Shown piece by piece: positions 19,194-27,684 of a stretch of 64,000 nucleotides of DNA. The position numbers and the translations under genes are program-made. Within the stretch, counting starts at the first letter, position 1. Every line of letters begins with the position of its first letter. Origin of the DNA: Paenibacillus sp. V4I3 (lineage in GTDB: Bacteria > Bacillota > Bacilli > Paenibacillales > NBRC-103111); NCBI RefSeq assembly GCF_030817215.1, contig NZ_JAUSZA010000001.1, positions 2,392,501 through 2,456,500 of the forward strand, written 5' to 3'. A model generated the notes under the pieces. The model saw nothing but the letters and a program-made list of their open reading frames with translations, ran no database searches and was not told the DNA's origin.

Positions 19194-20174
19194 ATGAAGA
19201 TTGCTGTAATCGGCTGCGGTACTATGGGCCGTACCCATGGGGCCGAATGGATTAGAATGCCCGGTATTGAGCTTGTCGGTGTGTGTGATATGCAGGAAGA
19301 AGCCGCCCTTGCTCTTGCTGGGAATTTGGAGACAAAGGCTTATTTCAATTTCGATCAAATGGTATCGGAGGCGGGGCCGGATGTTGTAGACGTCTGCCTG
19401 CCTACTCATATGCATAAGGAATTTGTTCTCAGGACTGCCCGTCACGGGAAGCATATCATTTGCGAGAAGCCCATCGGATTGTCGCCCGAGGAAGCGGATG
19501 AAATGGCCGCTGTCAGCGATCAGCACGGAGTACGGCTGTTTATCGGGCATGTGGTACGCTTCTTCCCAAGCTATACCGATATTCGCCGCAAAGCTGCGGA
19601 AGGAGTCGTCGGGAAGCCAGGAGTGCTGCATACAAGACGAATGGGCGGCAATCCGGGTATTGCCAAGACTTGGTACGCCAATAGTGACATCAGCGGGGGT
19701 GTGATCCTCGACCTAATGATTCACGATATTGATTTTGCACAAAGCATCTTCGGGAAGGCTGTATCCGTGTATGCAATGAACCGCAGGCACGAGGATCTCG
19801 ACTATGCTCTGGCTACCCTGCGTTTCGAAAATGGCGGGATTGCGCATCTCGAGGGCTATTGGGGATTTCCGGGCCCTTTTACGACGAGTGTGGAATTGGC
19901 GGGCAGCGGAGGTGTCATCCGCTTTAACAGTGAGGATGCCGTTTCACTCAAGAAGTTCAAGGCAAATAGGGATTTATCGGATACCCCGGATGTTGCGATT
20001 CCCAAAAGCCCTTTTATGCATAATCCGTATTACCTGGAGCTGGCTCATTTCGTGGAATGCCTACGGACCGGCGCCGAGCCGGACATAACGATCGCTGACG
20101 CCAGGAGTGCGCTGCAGACGGGCCTTGCCGCGATTGAATCTGCCGCATCAGGACGTCCGGTACGTATACAGTGA
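19194..20174 (+). CDS. Gfo/Idh/MocA family oxidoreductase 1
   Basis: A 326-residue NAD(P)-dependent dehydrogenase. The Rossmann motif is AVIGCGTMGRTHGAEW at residues 4-19, the EKPIGL motif with its conserved Lys lies near residue 93, and GGVILDLMIHDIDF near 173 carries the catalytic-type His/Asp. Relatives oxidise inositols, sugar or amino-sugar alcohols. I took ATG 19194, with AAAAGGAGAATG upstream, over a TTG at 19173 that falls inside that ribosome site. It follows the permeases and is nearly joined to the second oxidoreductase, so both probably act on the imported sugar or polyol in the cytoplasm. The exact substrate cannot be told. Confidence 0.9.
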   Translation: MKIAVIGCGTMGRTHGAEWIRMPGIELVGVCDMQEEAALALAGNLETKAYFNFDQMVSEAGPDVVDVCLPTHMHKEFVLRTARHGKHIICEKPIGLSPEEADEMAAVSDQHGVRLFIGHVVRFFPSYTDIRRKAAEGVVGKPGVLHTRRMGGNPGIAKTWYANSDISGGVILDLMIHDIDFAQSIFGKAVSVYAMNRRHEDLDYALATLRFENGGIAHLEGYWGFPGPFTTSVELAGSGGVIRFNSEDAVSLKKFKANRDLSDTPDVAIPKSPFMHNPYYLELAHFVECLRTGAEPDITIADARSALQTGLAAIESAASGRPVRIQ

Positions 20175-20197
20175 TGGAGAGGAAGGGGAGAGAAGCA

Positions 20198-21220
20198 GTG
20201 TCTGAGTTAACGAATGTTGTAAGGATAGGAATGATCAGCTTCGCCCATGGCCATGCTGCCGGCTTCTATCGCCAGCTCCGGAGACTACCGGGAGTGAAGG
20301 TAACGGGCATAGCGGATGAGAACCGTGCCCGGGTGGAGCCGTATTTGCAGGAGGATGCCGAAATCCGTTATTTTGCGGATTACCGTGAGCTGCTGAGCAG
20401 CGGCTGTGATGCGGTGGTCATCTGCTCGGAGAACGTTCATCATGCCGAGCTCACGATTTCCGCAGCGGAGGCGGGAAAGCATGTGCTGTGCGAGAAGCCG
20501 CTCGGCTTGAACGTGGAGGAAATGAAACAGATGGTAGCTGCCTGCGAGAAGAACGGAGTCCGGCTAATGACGGCGTTTCCCTGCCGCTTCCTCCCTGCAA
20601 TTGTGCAGGCTAAGGCAGCGATCGACAGGGGCGAGATCGGTGAGGTCGTTGCAGTGAAAGGCACGAACCGGGGCACCATGCCGGGAGGCTGGTTCATTGA
20701 TCCTGCGCTATCTGGCGGAGGCGCCCTACTGGACCATTCCGTACATGTCATGGATCTGCTCAACTGGATGCTGGGCAGTCCTGTAACGGAGGTGTACGCT
20801 GAAGTTGCGACCCTGTTTCATGAGATTCCGGTGGATGACGCCGGAATACTGCACGTGAAGTTCGCGAACGGAGCTTTTGCTTCGATCGATACCAGCTGGT
20901 CGCGCACGAAGTCTTTCCCTTACTGGGGCGATGTTACGATGGAGATTGTAGGAACGAACGGTCTGCTTTCCGTCAATGCCTTCGGCCAGAAGAGCGAGGT
21001 CTACAGCGACGAGAGTATGAAAGCCCAGTGGAGCCACTGGGGAGACGATATGAACCGAAGTCTGGTGCAGGCTTTCATCGATGCGATAAGAAGCAACCGG
21101 GAAGTACCGATTACCGGCATGGACGGCCTTCGGTCGGCTGCTGTCGCTGCAGCGGCTTACGAATCGGTTCGCCGGGGCGAGCCGGTTAATTTGGATGAAA
21201 GCGGACGCGTGAAGGCTTAG
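20198..21220 (+). CDS. Gfo/Idh/MocA family oxidoreductase 2
   Basis: A 340-residue paralogue of the preceding gene. The nucleotide loop is unusual (IGMISFAHGHAAGFY instead of GxGxxG), a form known in one branch of the family. CEKPLGL near residue 97 and GGGALLDHSVHVMDLL near 175 are intact. I place the start at GTG 20198, because GGAAGGGGAG ends eight bases upstream; the frame is open back to 20171, giving an overlap with the previous gene. Two tandem family members suggest successive or opposed oxidations, for example of C3 or an epimerisation through a keto intermediate; this is inference. Confidence 0.88.
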   Translation: MSELTNVVRIGMISFAHGHAAGFYRQLRRLPGVKVTGIADENRARVEPYLQEDAEIRYFADYRELLSSGCDAVVICSENVHHAELTISAAEAGKHVLCEKPLGLNVEEMKQMVAACEKNGVRLMTAFPCRFLPAIVQAKAAIDRGEIGEVVAVKGTNRGTMPGGWFIDPALSGGGALLDHSVHVMDLLNWMLGSPVTEVYAEVATLFHEIPVDDAGILHVKFANGAFASIDTSWSRTKSFPYWGDVTMEIVGTNGLLSVNAFGQKSEVYSDESMKAQWSHWGDDMNRSLVQAFIDAIRSNREVPITGMDGLRSAAVAAAAYESVRRGEPVNLDESGRVKA

Positions 21221-21355
21221 CGGGAAGTAAGCTGGCACAGGAATCATTTTAGCGGAAATTATTGGATTTAGTGGGTAAGCGGGTTAAGTAGGCTAGGCGG
21301 TTGAGCGATAAATGGATAAGAATGTTGATTCATTTTGCATGGAGGTGGGCGGTTT

Positions 21356-22465
21356 ATGGCCGAGAATAATCAACCGACAGGGAATGCCCTTCAGTTGGAT
21401 AAGCATATGAAAGTGGAGACTGGCGGAGTTGTCGGGAAAGAGTGGCACAGTCCCCTAGAGAGTCCGTTCCGCGTTTCCGGCCTTGCCTGGTGGGACTTGG
21501 AGTACCAGTACCGCCGCCTTCCGGTGAATCCGAACGAGGAGATCCCGTCCGCAGTGGATGACCTGGCTAACTGCACTGCGGGCGGACAGATCCGCTTTCA
21601 GACGGACTCGCCGTCGGTGGCGGTTCGGATGCGATTGAAAGCCAAGACCGGCATGTATCATATGCCGGCTACGGGTGAAGGCGGAGTCGATGCTTACATA
21701 GGCGAAGCCGGTGCCCTGCTGTATGCCGGGACGGCCAGGTTTCTGCCGTCGCAGCAGGAGTACGAGAGCGAACTGTTTGCAGGAGAGAGCGGCGGTCTGC
21801 GCCAGTTCACCCTGAATCTCCCCTTGTATCAAGGGGTAGAGGCAGTCTGGATCGGTTTGGAGCCGGGTGCGCGGATTCTTCCCCCTAAGGCTTATGAATC
21901 GGAGAAGCGGATTGTCCTGTACGGCACCTCGATCGGGCAGGGAGGCTGCGCTTCCCGCCCGGGAATGGCGTACACGAATATTCTTAGCCGAAGGATCAAT
22001 TACGAGTTTATTAATCTCGGCTTCTCCGGCAACGGCAAGGGCGAGCCTGAGCTGGCCCGCCTCATTTCTCAGATCGAAGACCCAGCGCTGCTCGTCCTTG
22101 ATTATGAAGGCAACTGTGGCAGCACCGAGAGCTACCGGCAGACGCTGCCGGAGTTTATCCGCATTCTGCGGGAAGCTCACCCGGCGGCACCGGTGCTCGT
22201 CATATCGCGGATCCCGTACGGGCTGGAGCCGCTGAAGCCCGAGCTGCTGCGCAGTCGGCTGGAACGACTGACGTTCCAGCGGGAGCATGTTCAGCAGCTG
22301 CAGGAACAGGGAGACCGCCGTCTGTTCTTCTTCGACGGCTCAACACTGCTCGGCGCAGATCCGGCTGAAGCGACCGTGGACGGTGTCCACCCGACGGACA
22401 TGGGCTTCCTGCGTATGGCCGACGGTCTGGAGCCGGTGCTGCGGGGAATCCTGGCGGATTCATAG
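21356..22465 (+). CDS. SGNH/GDSL hydrolase with N-terminal beta domain (SsfX3-like)
   Basis: A 369-residue two-domain hydrolase without a signal peptide, therefore cytoplasmic. Residues ~30-175 form a beta-rich domain (WWDLEYQYRRLP, GGQIRFQTDSPSVAVRMRL) of the kind found before SsfX3-type SGNH esterases. The hydrolase domain has block I as LYGTSIGQGG near residue 188 (Thr replaces Asp of GDS; Ser is the expected nucleophile), DYEGNC for block III, and DGVHPTDMGF near residue 341 with the catalytic Asp and His. It probably removes an acyl group from the imported sugar. ATG 21356 follows GGAGGT at 21341-21346. Confidence 0.85.
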   Translation: MAENNQPTGNALQLDKHMKVETGGVVGKEWHSPLESPFRVSGLAWWDLEYQYRRLPVNPNEEIPSAVDDLANCTAGGQIRFQTDSPSVAVRMRLKAKTGMYHMPATGEGGVDAYIGEAGALLYAGTARFLPSQQEYESELFAGESGGLRQFTLNLPLYQGVEAVWIGLEPGARILPPKAYESEKRIVLYGTSIGQGGCASRPGMAYTNILSRRINYEFINLGFSGNGKGEPELARLISQIEDPALLVLDYEGNCGSTESYRQTLPEFIRILREAHPAAPVLVISRIPYGLEPLKPELLRSRLERLTFQREHVQQLQEQGDRRLFFFDGSTLLGADPAEATVDGVHPTDMGFLRMADGLEPVLRGILADS

Positions 22466-22770
22466 AAGAGTTGCACCATCGATACAAAGTCAGGTGCTCC
22501 ATGCGGTAATGCCCCGGGCGGAGTGGGCGAAAGATCGTTAGGACGTAAAATCCGGCGTAGCGACCAAGTAAAACGCTGCATGTGGGCTCCATTATCGAGT
22601 AACATGGCAGCCCGAAATCACGAAGCTTCTTCGCCAAGAGGTTTATACGTTCGCCATTCGTACGGCAGGTATCTAGCTGCAGGAGCTGGCGCTTTATTCG
22701 TGCGTATCATGGTTAGCCTCTTAAATTGTGTATACACCCCGGAACGCCAAAAGGAGTGGTGAAAAAGCGA
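22466..22770 (+). other. 305-base intergenic region before ROK copy 2
   Basis: No gene is supported here; short frames lack ribosome sites and family resemblance. Visible elements are an imperfect hairpin near 22583-22613 (GGGCTCCAT and ATGGCAGCCC) without a T run, and a perfect 10-base palindrome GTGTATACAC at 22728-22737, 34 bases before the ROK start, which could be part of its promoter or operator. The ROK operator half-site seen at 9.9 and 15.6 kb does not occur here. Confidence 0.4.
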
Positions 22771-23931
22771 ATGACTAGAGTAACCAGCCAGCAACTGCTC
22801 AAATCGATTAATCAGCAAAAGGTGCTGCACCTGGTCTTTGCCGAAGGACCGATATCGCGCGTGGAGTTGGCAGACAAAACGGGGCTGACCCAGCAAACCG
22901 TGACGAATATCGTCAACCGGCTGTTGCTGGAGGATATCGTCATCGAGGGAACACCCGGCGCAAGCAGCGGAGGCCGCAAGCCGGTTCCGCTGACGATCAA
23001 TGTCGCCAACATGTTCGCCATCGGCATCGAACTCGCGGGGAAATATGTCCAGGGGGCTTTGCACAATTTTCGCTACGATCTGGTCGGCGAAGCCAGGCGC
23101 CCGGTTAACCGGTATGTGAATGAAGACCATATTCTCGCCACCGTGTGCGAGGTTATCGATGAGCTCCTGCAGCTAGCGCCGGAACGGAGCCGGATCAAGG
23201 GGATCGGCCTGAGCATTCAGGGGCTGGTGGATTCCAAACACGGAATCGCACTGCGGCTGCCTGGTTTTGGGTGGGGCCGGTTTCCTTTGCAGGATCGGCT
23301 AGAGAATAAGTACGATATGCCCTTCTACCTGGAAAACGACGTTAATTTATTGGCGATCAATGAAAACATGCACGGCAGCTTTAGAGGCTCGTCGAACAAT
23401 ATAACGCTGAAATTCGATTACGGCATAGGCGGAGCGATCGTAGCCGATCATCAGTTGGTGACTGGATCCACGTTCGTAGCCGGGGAATTCGGGCATTACA
23501 AGGCATTCACGGGCGCGAACGTTTACCGCTGCCACTGCGGGGGAACCGGCTGCCTGACTACGCTTGCATCTACAAGCGGACTGGCAATGAATGCCGGATT
23601 GACGCTGGATGAGTTCGCCGAAGGCGTTCGCACCGGCGAGCCGCGGATGGAAGAACTATACGAAACCGTTGTGACGGCGCTCTGCTTGGCCGTAAGCAAC
23701 GTGGTGACGTTCCTTAATCCCGATCAGGTGCTGATGACGGGCAAGCTGCTGGAGACGTTAGGTGATTTGCTGATCCCGGCCATGGACGAGCGGATTATGG
23801 CGAACGTGCCGGAAACGTGCCGTGGGGTGCGGCTGAATTACATGCGGCAGACACCGGACGAATCGGCTTTGGCCGCGGGCTTGGTGTTGAAGCGCGTATT
23901 TGAGGTGCCTGTCGACAGCCTGTCGCTATAA
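22771..23931 (+). CDS. ROK family transcriptional regulator, copy 2
   Basis: A 386-residue paralogue of the ROK gene at 14.3 kb: the winged helix-turn-helix (LLKSINQQKVLHLVFAEGP, SRVELADKTGLTQQTVTNIVNRL) is almost the same, and the ROK domain has CHCGGTGCLTT and LENDVNLLAINEN. GIELAGKYVQGA replaces the kinase phosphate loop, again a repressor feature. Both proteins end in the same PVDSLSL/PLDSLSL tail. ATG 22771 follows AAGGAGTGGTG with longish spacing; an in-frame GTG at 22759 is too close to it. It lies 30 bases before the HAD phosphatase gene. With near-identical DNA-reading helices the two may share operators but sense different ligands. Confidence 0.9.
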   Translation: MTRVTSQQLLKSINQQKVLHLVFAEGPISRVELADKTGLTQQTVTNIVNRLLLEDIVIEGTPGASSGGRKPVPLTINVANMFAIGIELAGKYVQGALHNFRYDLVGEARRPVNRYVNEDHILATVCEVIDELLQLAPERSRIKGIGLSIQGLVDSKHGIALRLPGFGWGRFPLQDRLENKYDMPFYLENDVNLLAINENMHGSFRGSSNNITLKFDYGIGGAIVADHQLVTGSTFVAGEFGHYKAFTGANVYRCHCGGTGCLTTLASTSGLAMNAGLTLDEFAEGVRTGEPRMEELYETVVTALCLAVSNVVTFLNPDQVLMTGKLLETLGDLLIPAMDERIMANVPETCRGVRLNYMRQTPDESALAAGLVLKRVFEVPVDSLSL

Positions 23932-23961
23932 TCGGAAGGAGTACACGGAGGAGAACGAGGA

Positions 23962-24729
23962 ATGACGGATTATAAATTGCTTGCTTTGGATGTGGACGGC
24001 ACGCTGCTTACCGACGATAAGCAGGTGACGGAAGAAACGAAGAAGTGGCTGCGAAAGGCAGTGGACCATGGGGTAACCGTAATGTTCTCCACGGGCCGGG
24101 GTGTGCAGACCGCCAGCCATTTTTGGGAGGAGCTGGAGCTCGATTCCCCGATGGTCTTGTTGAACGGTGCGGAAATCTGGGAAGGGCCGGGCCGATTGAT
24201 GGCCCGCACCCATTTGCCCCGCGCAACGGTTCGCCGGTTACATGAGCTGGCTCTCCGCGAGGATGCGCATTTCTGGGGCTATTCCGTGGAGAGCTTGTCC
24301 AGCCGACGCAATTGGAGCGAAGAGCTGTTTGAAACCGACTGGATGAAGTTCGGCATGAAGCATGACGATTTGGCGGTAGTCGCGCGCATCCGTGAGGAGC
24401 TGCTCGGTTGGGGCGGGCTGGAGATTACTGCTTCCGCACCGGTCAATGTGGAGATCTCCGTCCAGGGGATCACCAAGGAAAGCGGCGTACGGGAGGTTTG
24501 TCGGCTGCTCGGCATCGACATGACGCAGGTTTTAGCAGTCGGAGACAGCGAGAACGACGTGCAGATGCTGCAGGCTGCGGGGCTCGGCGTAGCAATGGGC
24601 AACGCCGAAGAGCATGTCAAGGCGATTGCTGATGCCGTCACCGCCTCCAACAACGAGGATGGTGTCGCCATGGCGGTGCAAAAATTTATTTTCGGCCTGG
24701 ACGTAGCCGAGTGCCGGTCGATTGTATAA
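23962..24729 (+). CDS. HAD superfamily phosphatase, Cof type
   Basis: A 255-residue class IIB HAD hydrolase. Motif I is LDVDGTLLTDDK at residues 8-19 (both Asp present), motif II is STGRG near 47, motif III is the Lys of GITKESG near 175, and motif IV is VGDSENDVQML near 193. Cof-like enzymes dephosphorylate sugar phosphates and related metabolites, so it may strip phosphate from an imported or intermediary sugar phosphate. It shares an operon with ROK copy 2. ATG 23962 follows CGGAGGAGAACGAGG. A terminator hairpin lies 90 bases downstream. Confidence 0.9.
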   Translation: MTDYKLLALDVDGTLLTDDKQVTEETKKWLRKAVDHGVTVMFSTGRGVQTASHFWEELELDSPMVLLNGAEIWEGPGRLMARTHLPRATVRRLHELALREDAHFWGYSVESLSSRRNWSEELFETDWMKFGMKHDDLAVVARIREELLGWGGLEITASAPVNVEISVQGITKESGVREVCRLLGIDMTQVLAVGDSENDVQMLQAAGLGVAMGNAEEHVKAIADAVTASNNEDGVAMAVQKFIFGLDVAECRSIV

Positions 24730-24818
24730 AGATCGGCACATTCAGCTAAAACCAGCAAACCCTTGAGGAGGCCGCTGAAGAACTCTCATGTTTTTCAGAA
24801 TTTCAAAATTTACTAAAC

Positions 24819-24867
24819 AAAAAGACGACTCATTTCCATTTTTTGAATGGATGGAGCCGTCTTTTTT
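24819..24867 (+). terminator. Terminator after the HAD phosphatase gene
   Basis: Imperfect 22-base arms at 24819-24840 and 24846-24867, with about three mismatches, end in a T run (24862-24867). The A-rich left arm could also serve the opposite strand. Confidence 0.65.
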
Positions 24868-24897
24868 AAAAGAATAAGAAAGTATAAGTTCCATGCG

Positions 24898-25050
24898 AAA
24901 TTTATTTTTCATGGATTCATCTATCTTGTAGACAGCTTTCCGAAGTTTCTTGGTGCGGTCCATCAGGATTTCTTTCTGAGCCTTCTGATTGTAACGAGCT
25001 TTGGTATGCGTGGCATCCTTTTCGACGGATTTATGGATCATCAGATCTAA
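24898..25050 (-). mobile_element. Degraded transposase fragment (IS1182-like)
   Basis: On the minus strand, 51 codons read LLDLMIHKSVEKDATHTKARYNQ then ILMDRTKKLRKAVYKIDES. This matches my recollection of a central part of IS1182/IS5-type transposases around the VDATHTKARYNQKSPKE block, with the catalytic Asp before ATHTKA. The flanking parts of the open frame (24742-25170) do not resemble a transposase, and no terminal inverted repeats are evident, so this is an old remnant. It lies at the right edge of the accessory block. The rest of 24730-25169 holds the terminator above and probably the promoter of the AraC gene. Confidence 0.65.
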
Positions 25051-25169
25051 TAGGTTAAGGTCCTTTAATATATAAGTACTTATCGAGTGTTGAAATAACT
25101 TCAATCCTCCCATATTTTCTGTATAATGGTGGTGAAAGCAGTTACAACATGGCGATGAGGGGTAATCCA

Positions 25170-27488
25170 ATGAGTCTTGCTCGAATCCGGTTCAACAAAC
25201 GCAGTGTTATCGTTACGTGGCTCATTTCTTATATCTCTGTACTTCTTATCCCGATAATGATTAGTGGGATTCTATACGCAGCTGCCTGGCATGTCGTGGA
25301 ATCGGAAGTCAACCGTGCGAACAATTCAGCCCTGGAGCAGATGGAGCAAGCGATCGATAACAGCCTTCGCGGTATTGAACGGTTAAGCTTGGAAATCGCT
25401 TTGAGTAAATTGGTAACCGGTTTCATGAATACGGTGAAGCCATTGACGGATAGCGACTATTACGATTTGGTCAGCATTGCCAACGATCTGCGGGTGTATC
25501 AGACAGCGAATGATTTTATTGAACAAATCTACATCTACTACCGGAATAGCGACACGGTTATATCCACACGTGATCACACGAACAGCCGTATGTTGTTCGA
25601 AAAGATCCGCGAGAAAGACGGGATGAGCTACGAGGAATGGGCGAAGTTTTTTGATAAGCCTTATATCCAGGAGTATGCACCCATTACGTTTCGGGAAGAT
25701 GGCTATTCAGTCAAAGCCGTGATGTATGCCAAATCCGTCATACTCGCCAATCCGGATCATCCAGGCGCGGTCATTTTATTTGTCATTAAGGATTCCAAAT
25801 TGCTTGATAATATCCCATCCACTTCGGATAAAACCTCCATAGCAGTGCTGGATAAGGAAAACCGTCTAGTTGCCTCGACCGGTTTTGAATCTAGATCAGA
25901 CTTTCTCGATTACGACAAGCTTTCCGGGAAAAATGGGATGTTTATCGGCGCGGATTCCGGTAAAAAGGCAGCTGTTTCCTATATCACCTCTGGCAGCACA
26001 GGGTGGAAATACATATCAACGATTCCCGCCGAATTATTTGACGACAAGATGAAATACATGAAGAAGCTGATTTACGCCAGTGTGATTTTGAGCCTTATCA
26101 TGGGCGGACTTGTCACTTATCTCTTTTTGAGAAAAAATTACAACCCAATCAACTTACTGATTCGGAGCTTTTCCGTGAAATCAGGCATATCCTTTCATGA
26201 AGGCTCGAACGAGTACGGATTTTTACAGGATGCGTTGAATAATACGTTCGCAGAAAAAGAACAGATTGATAGGCGGCTGCATCAGCATCGAGATGCCATT
26301 CGTTCGCATTTTCTCCAGGGGCTGCTGAAAGGCCGTTTGGAACAAAATGTCCCGATACACGAATCGCTTGCAGCCCACGATATTCGTCTGGAATCGCCGT
26401 ATTTTGCTGTTCTGTTATTCCACATCGAGCATTTCGGCAAGTTTGAGATCGATGAGTATGCCGCTCCCGAGAAGGTGAGGATGCTGCACTTCATTATTAT
26501 GAACGTCGCTGAAGAAGTGATCGGTCATTACAATCGGGCCTTCATTACAGAAGTAGACAATATGCAAGCGTGCATAGTGAATTTTGGGACAGATCCGGAT
26601 TCGGAAGAGTTGAAGCGTATTGCCGAGCAGGTGAAGTCATTCTTGCTGGACCATTTCCATGTCAATTTGACTGTGGCGATCAGCGGCATCCACCAGGAGC
26701 TGTATGGGATCTCTACAGCTTACCAGCAAACCTTGGCAGCTTTGGAGTACCGGCTCGTTATGGGGAGCGGGGAAATTATTGGGTACGATGATTTACCGAG
26801 TTCAGAAACGGTTAGGCCATCCAGAAATTATTACTATCCATTGCCTGTAGAGCATCAGCTGATCAATTTTGTGAAATCGGGCAATTTCGAGAAATCGAGT
26901 GCAATCATAGGTGAAATCATCGAGATTAACGTATCGGATGCGTCCTTGTCCGTACCGTTCGCCAAGTGCCTCATGTTCGATTTGATAAGTACGCTGCTGA
27001 AAACGATGGATGAAATTGGTACGAGCAGCAATCATCGGGCGTTAATCGTAAAAACGGATCAAATCGACCGATTAATGAGCAGTTCAACCATCAAAGAAAT
27101 GAAGGTACAGATTCGAGAAGTGCTGAGTCAGGTGTGCCAATTCATTCAAGAAGACCGTCAACAGGAGCACAACCAACTTAGCCAGCAGGTCACCCGGTAT
27201 GTTAAAAGCAATTACGCCGAGGAGAATCTGAACATCTCGATGGTGGGCGATAAGTTCGGGTTAACGCCTTCCTATTTATCCAAACAGTTCAAAGCACAGA
27301 CGGGCGAAGCCTTGCTTGATTTTATCAGCAGAACCCGATTAGAAGAAGCAAAACGGCTGCTTTCTCTTCAAGTCTTATCTGTCACAGATATTGCGAAAAA
27401 AGTCGGATACTCCGACATGAATACGTTCAATCGGATTTTCAAGAAATTCGAGGGTATCACACCGGGCAAATTTAAAGATATCCAATGA
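25170..27488 (+). CDS. Membrane-bound AraC family transcriptional regulator
   Basis: A 772-residue regulator. A membrane span at ~13-38 (TWLISYISVLLIPIMISG) and a second near 300 (LIYASVILSLIMGGLVTYLF) enclose an extracellular sensor of the Cache type. A cytoplasmic middle region leads to a C-terminal AraC domain with two helix-turn-helix units (NISMVGDKFGLTPSYLSKQFKAQTG and VTDIAKKVGYSDMNTFNRIFKKFEG, ending PGKFK). Such one-component regulators sit next to Lpl-type sugar importers in Paenibacillus and probably activate the operon that starts at 27685, 196 bases downstream on the same strand. ATG 25170, with AGGGG nine bases before it, is preferred over 25149. Confidence 0.9.
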   Translation: MSLARIRFNKRSVIVTWLISYISVLLIPIMISGILYAAAWHVVESEVNRANNSALEQMEQAIDNSLRGIERLSLEIALSKLVTGFMNTVKPLTDSDYYDLVSIANDLRVYQTANDFIEQIYIYYRNSDTVISTRDHTNSRMLFEKIREKDGMSYEEWAKFFDKPYIQEYAPITFREDGYSVKAVMYAKSVILANPDHPGAVILFVIKDSKLLDNIPSTSDKTSIAVLDKENRLVASTGFESRSDFLDYDKLSGKNGMFIGADSGKKAAVSYITSGSTGWKYISTIPAELFDDKMKYMKKLIYASVILSLIMGGLVTYLFLRKNYNPINLLIRSFSVKSGISFHEGSNEYGFLQDALNNTFAEKEQIDRRLHQHRDAIRSHFLQGLLKGRLEQNVPIHESLAAHDIRLESPYFAVLLFHIEHFGKFEIDEYAAPEKVRMLHFIIMNVAEEVIGHYNRAFITEVDNMQACIVNFGTDPDSEELKRIAEQVKSFLLDHFHVNLTVAISGIHQELYGISTAYQQTLAALEYRLVMGSGEIIGYDDLPSSETVRPSRNYYYPLPVEHQLINFVKSGNFEKSSAIIGEIIEINVSDASLSVPFAKCLMFDLISTLLKTMDEIGTSSNHRALIVKTDQIDRLMSSSTIKEMKVQIREVLSQVCQFIQEDRQQEHNQLSQQVTRYVKSNYAEENLNISMVGDKFGLTPSYLSKQFKAQTGEALLDFISRTRLEEAKRLLSLQVLSVTDIAKKVGYSDMNTFNRIFKKFEGITPGKFKDIQ

Positions 27489-27684
27489 CATAATTGGAGC
27501 CGTTCAAGCATGCTTGCGCGGCTTTTCCGTTTTTACATAGCGATTGCGTAAATTGAAGGTTGATTTTTATCGATTTTGATGATGCAGTTTCGGTTTTAAC
27601 GATATCCGGTACATGGTTTTCGTTACATAATGAAACCACGGTGCACCGAAGTGCATAGAAGCAATTCATACGAGGGGGATTTAC

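Noticed and set aside
22523..22762. 79-codon frame upstream of ROK copy 2
   Set aside because: No ribosome site, no recognisable family and it ends inside the ROK ribosome site; treated as non-coding.
24742..25170. Intact 142-residue gene on the minus strand
   Set aside because: Only the central ~51 codons resemble a transposase; the ends look like non-coding sequence, and the frame overlaps the terminator hairpin.
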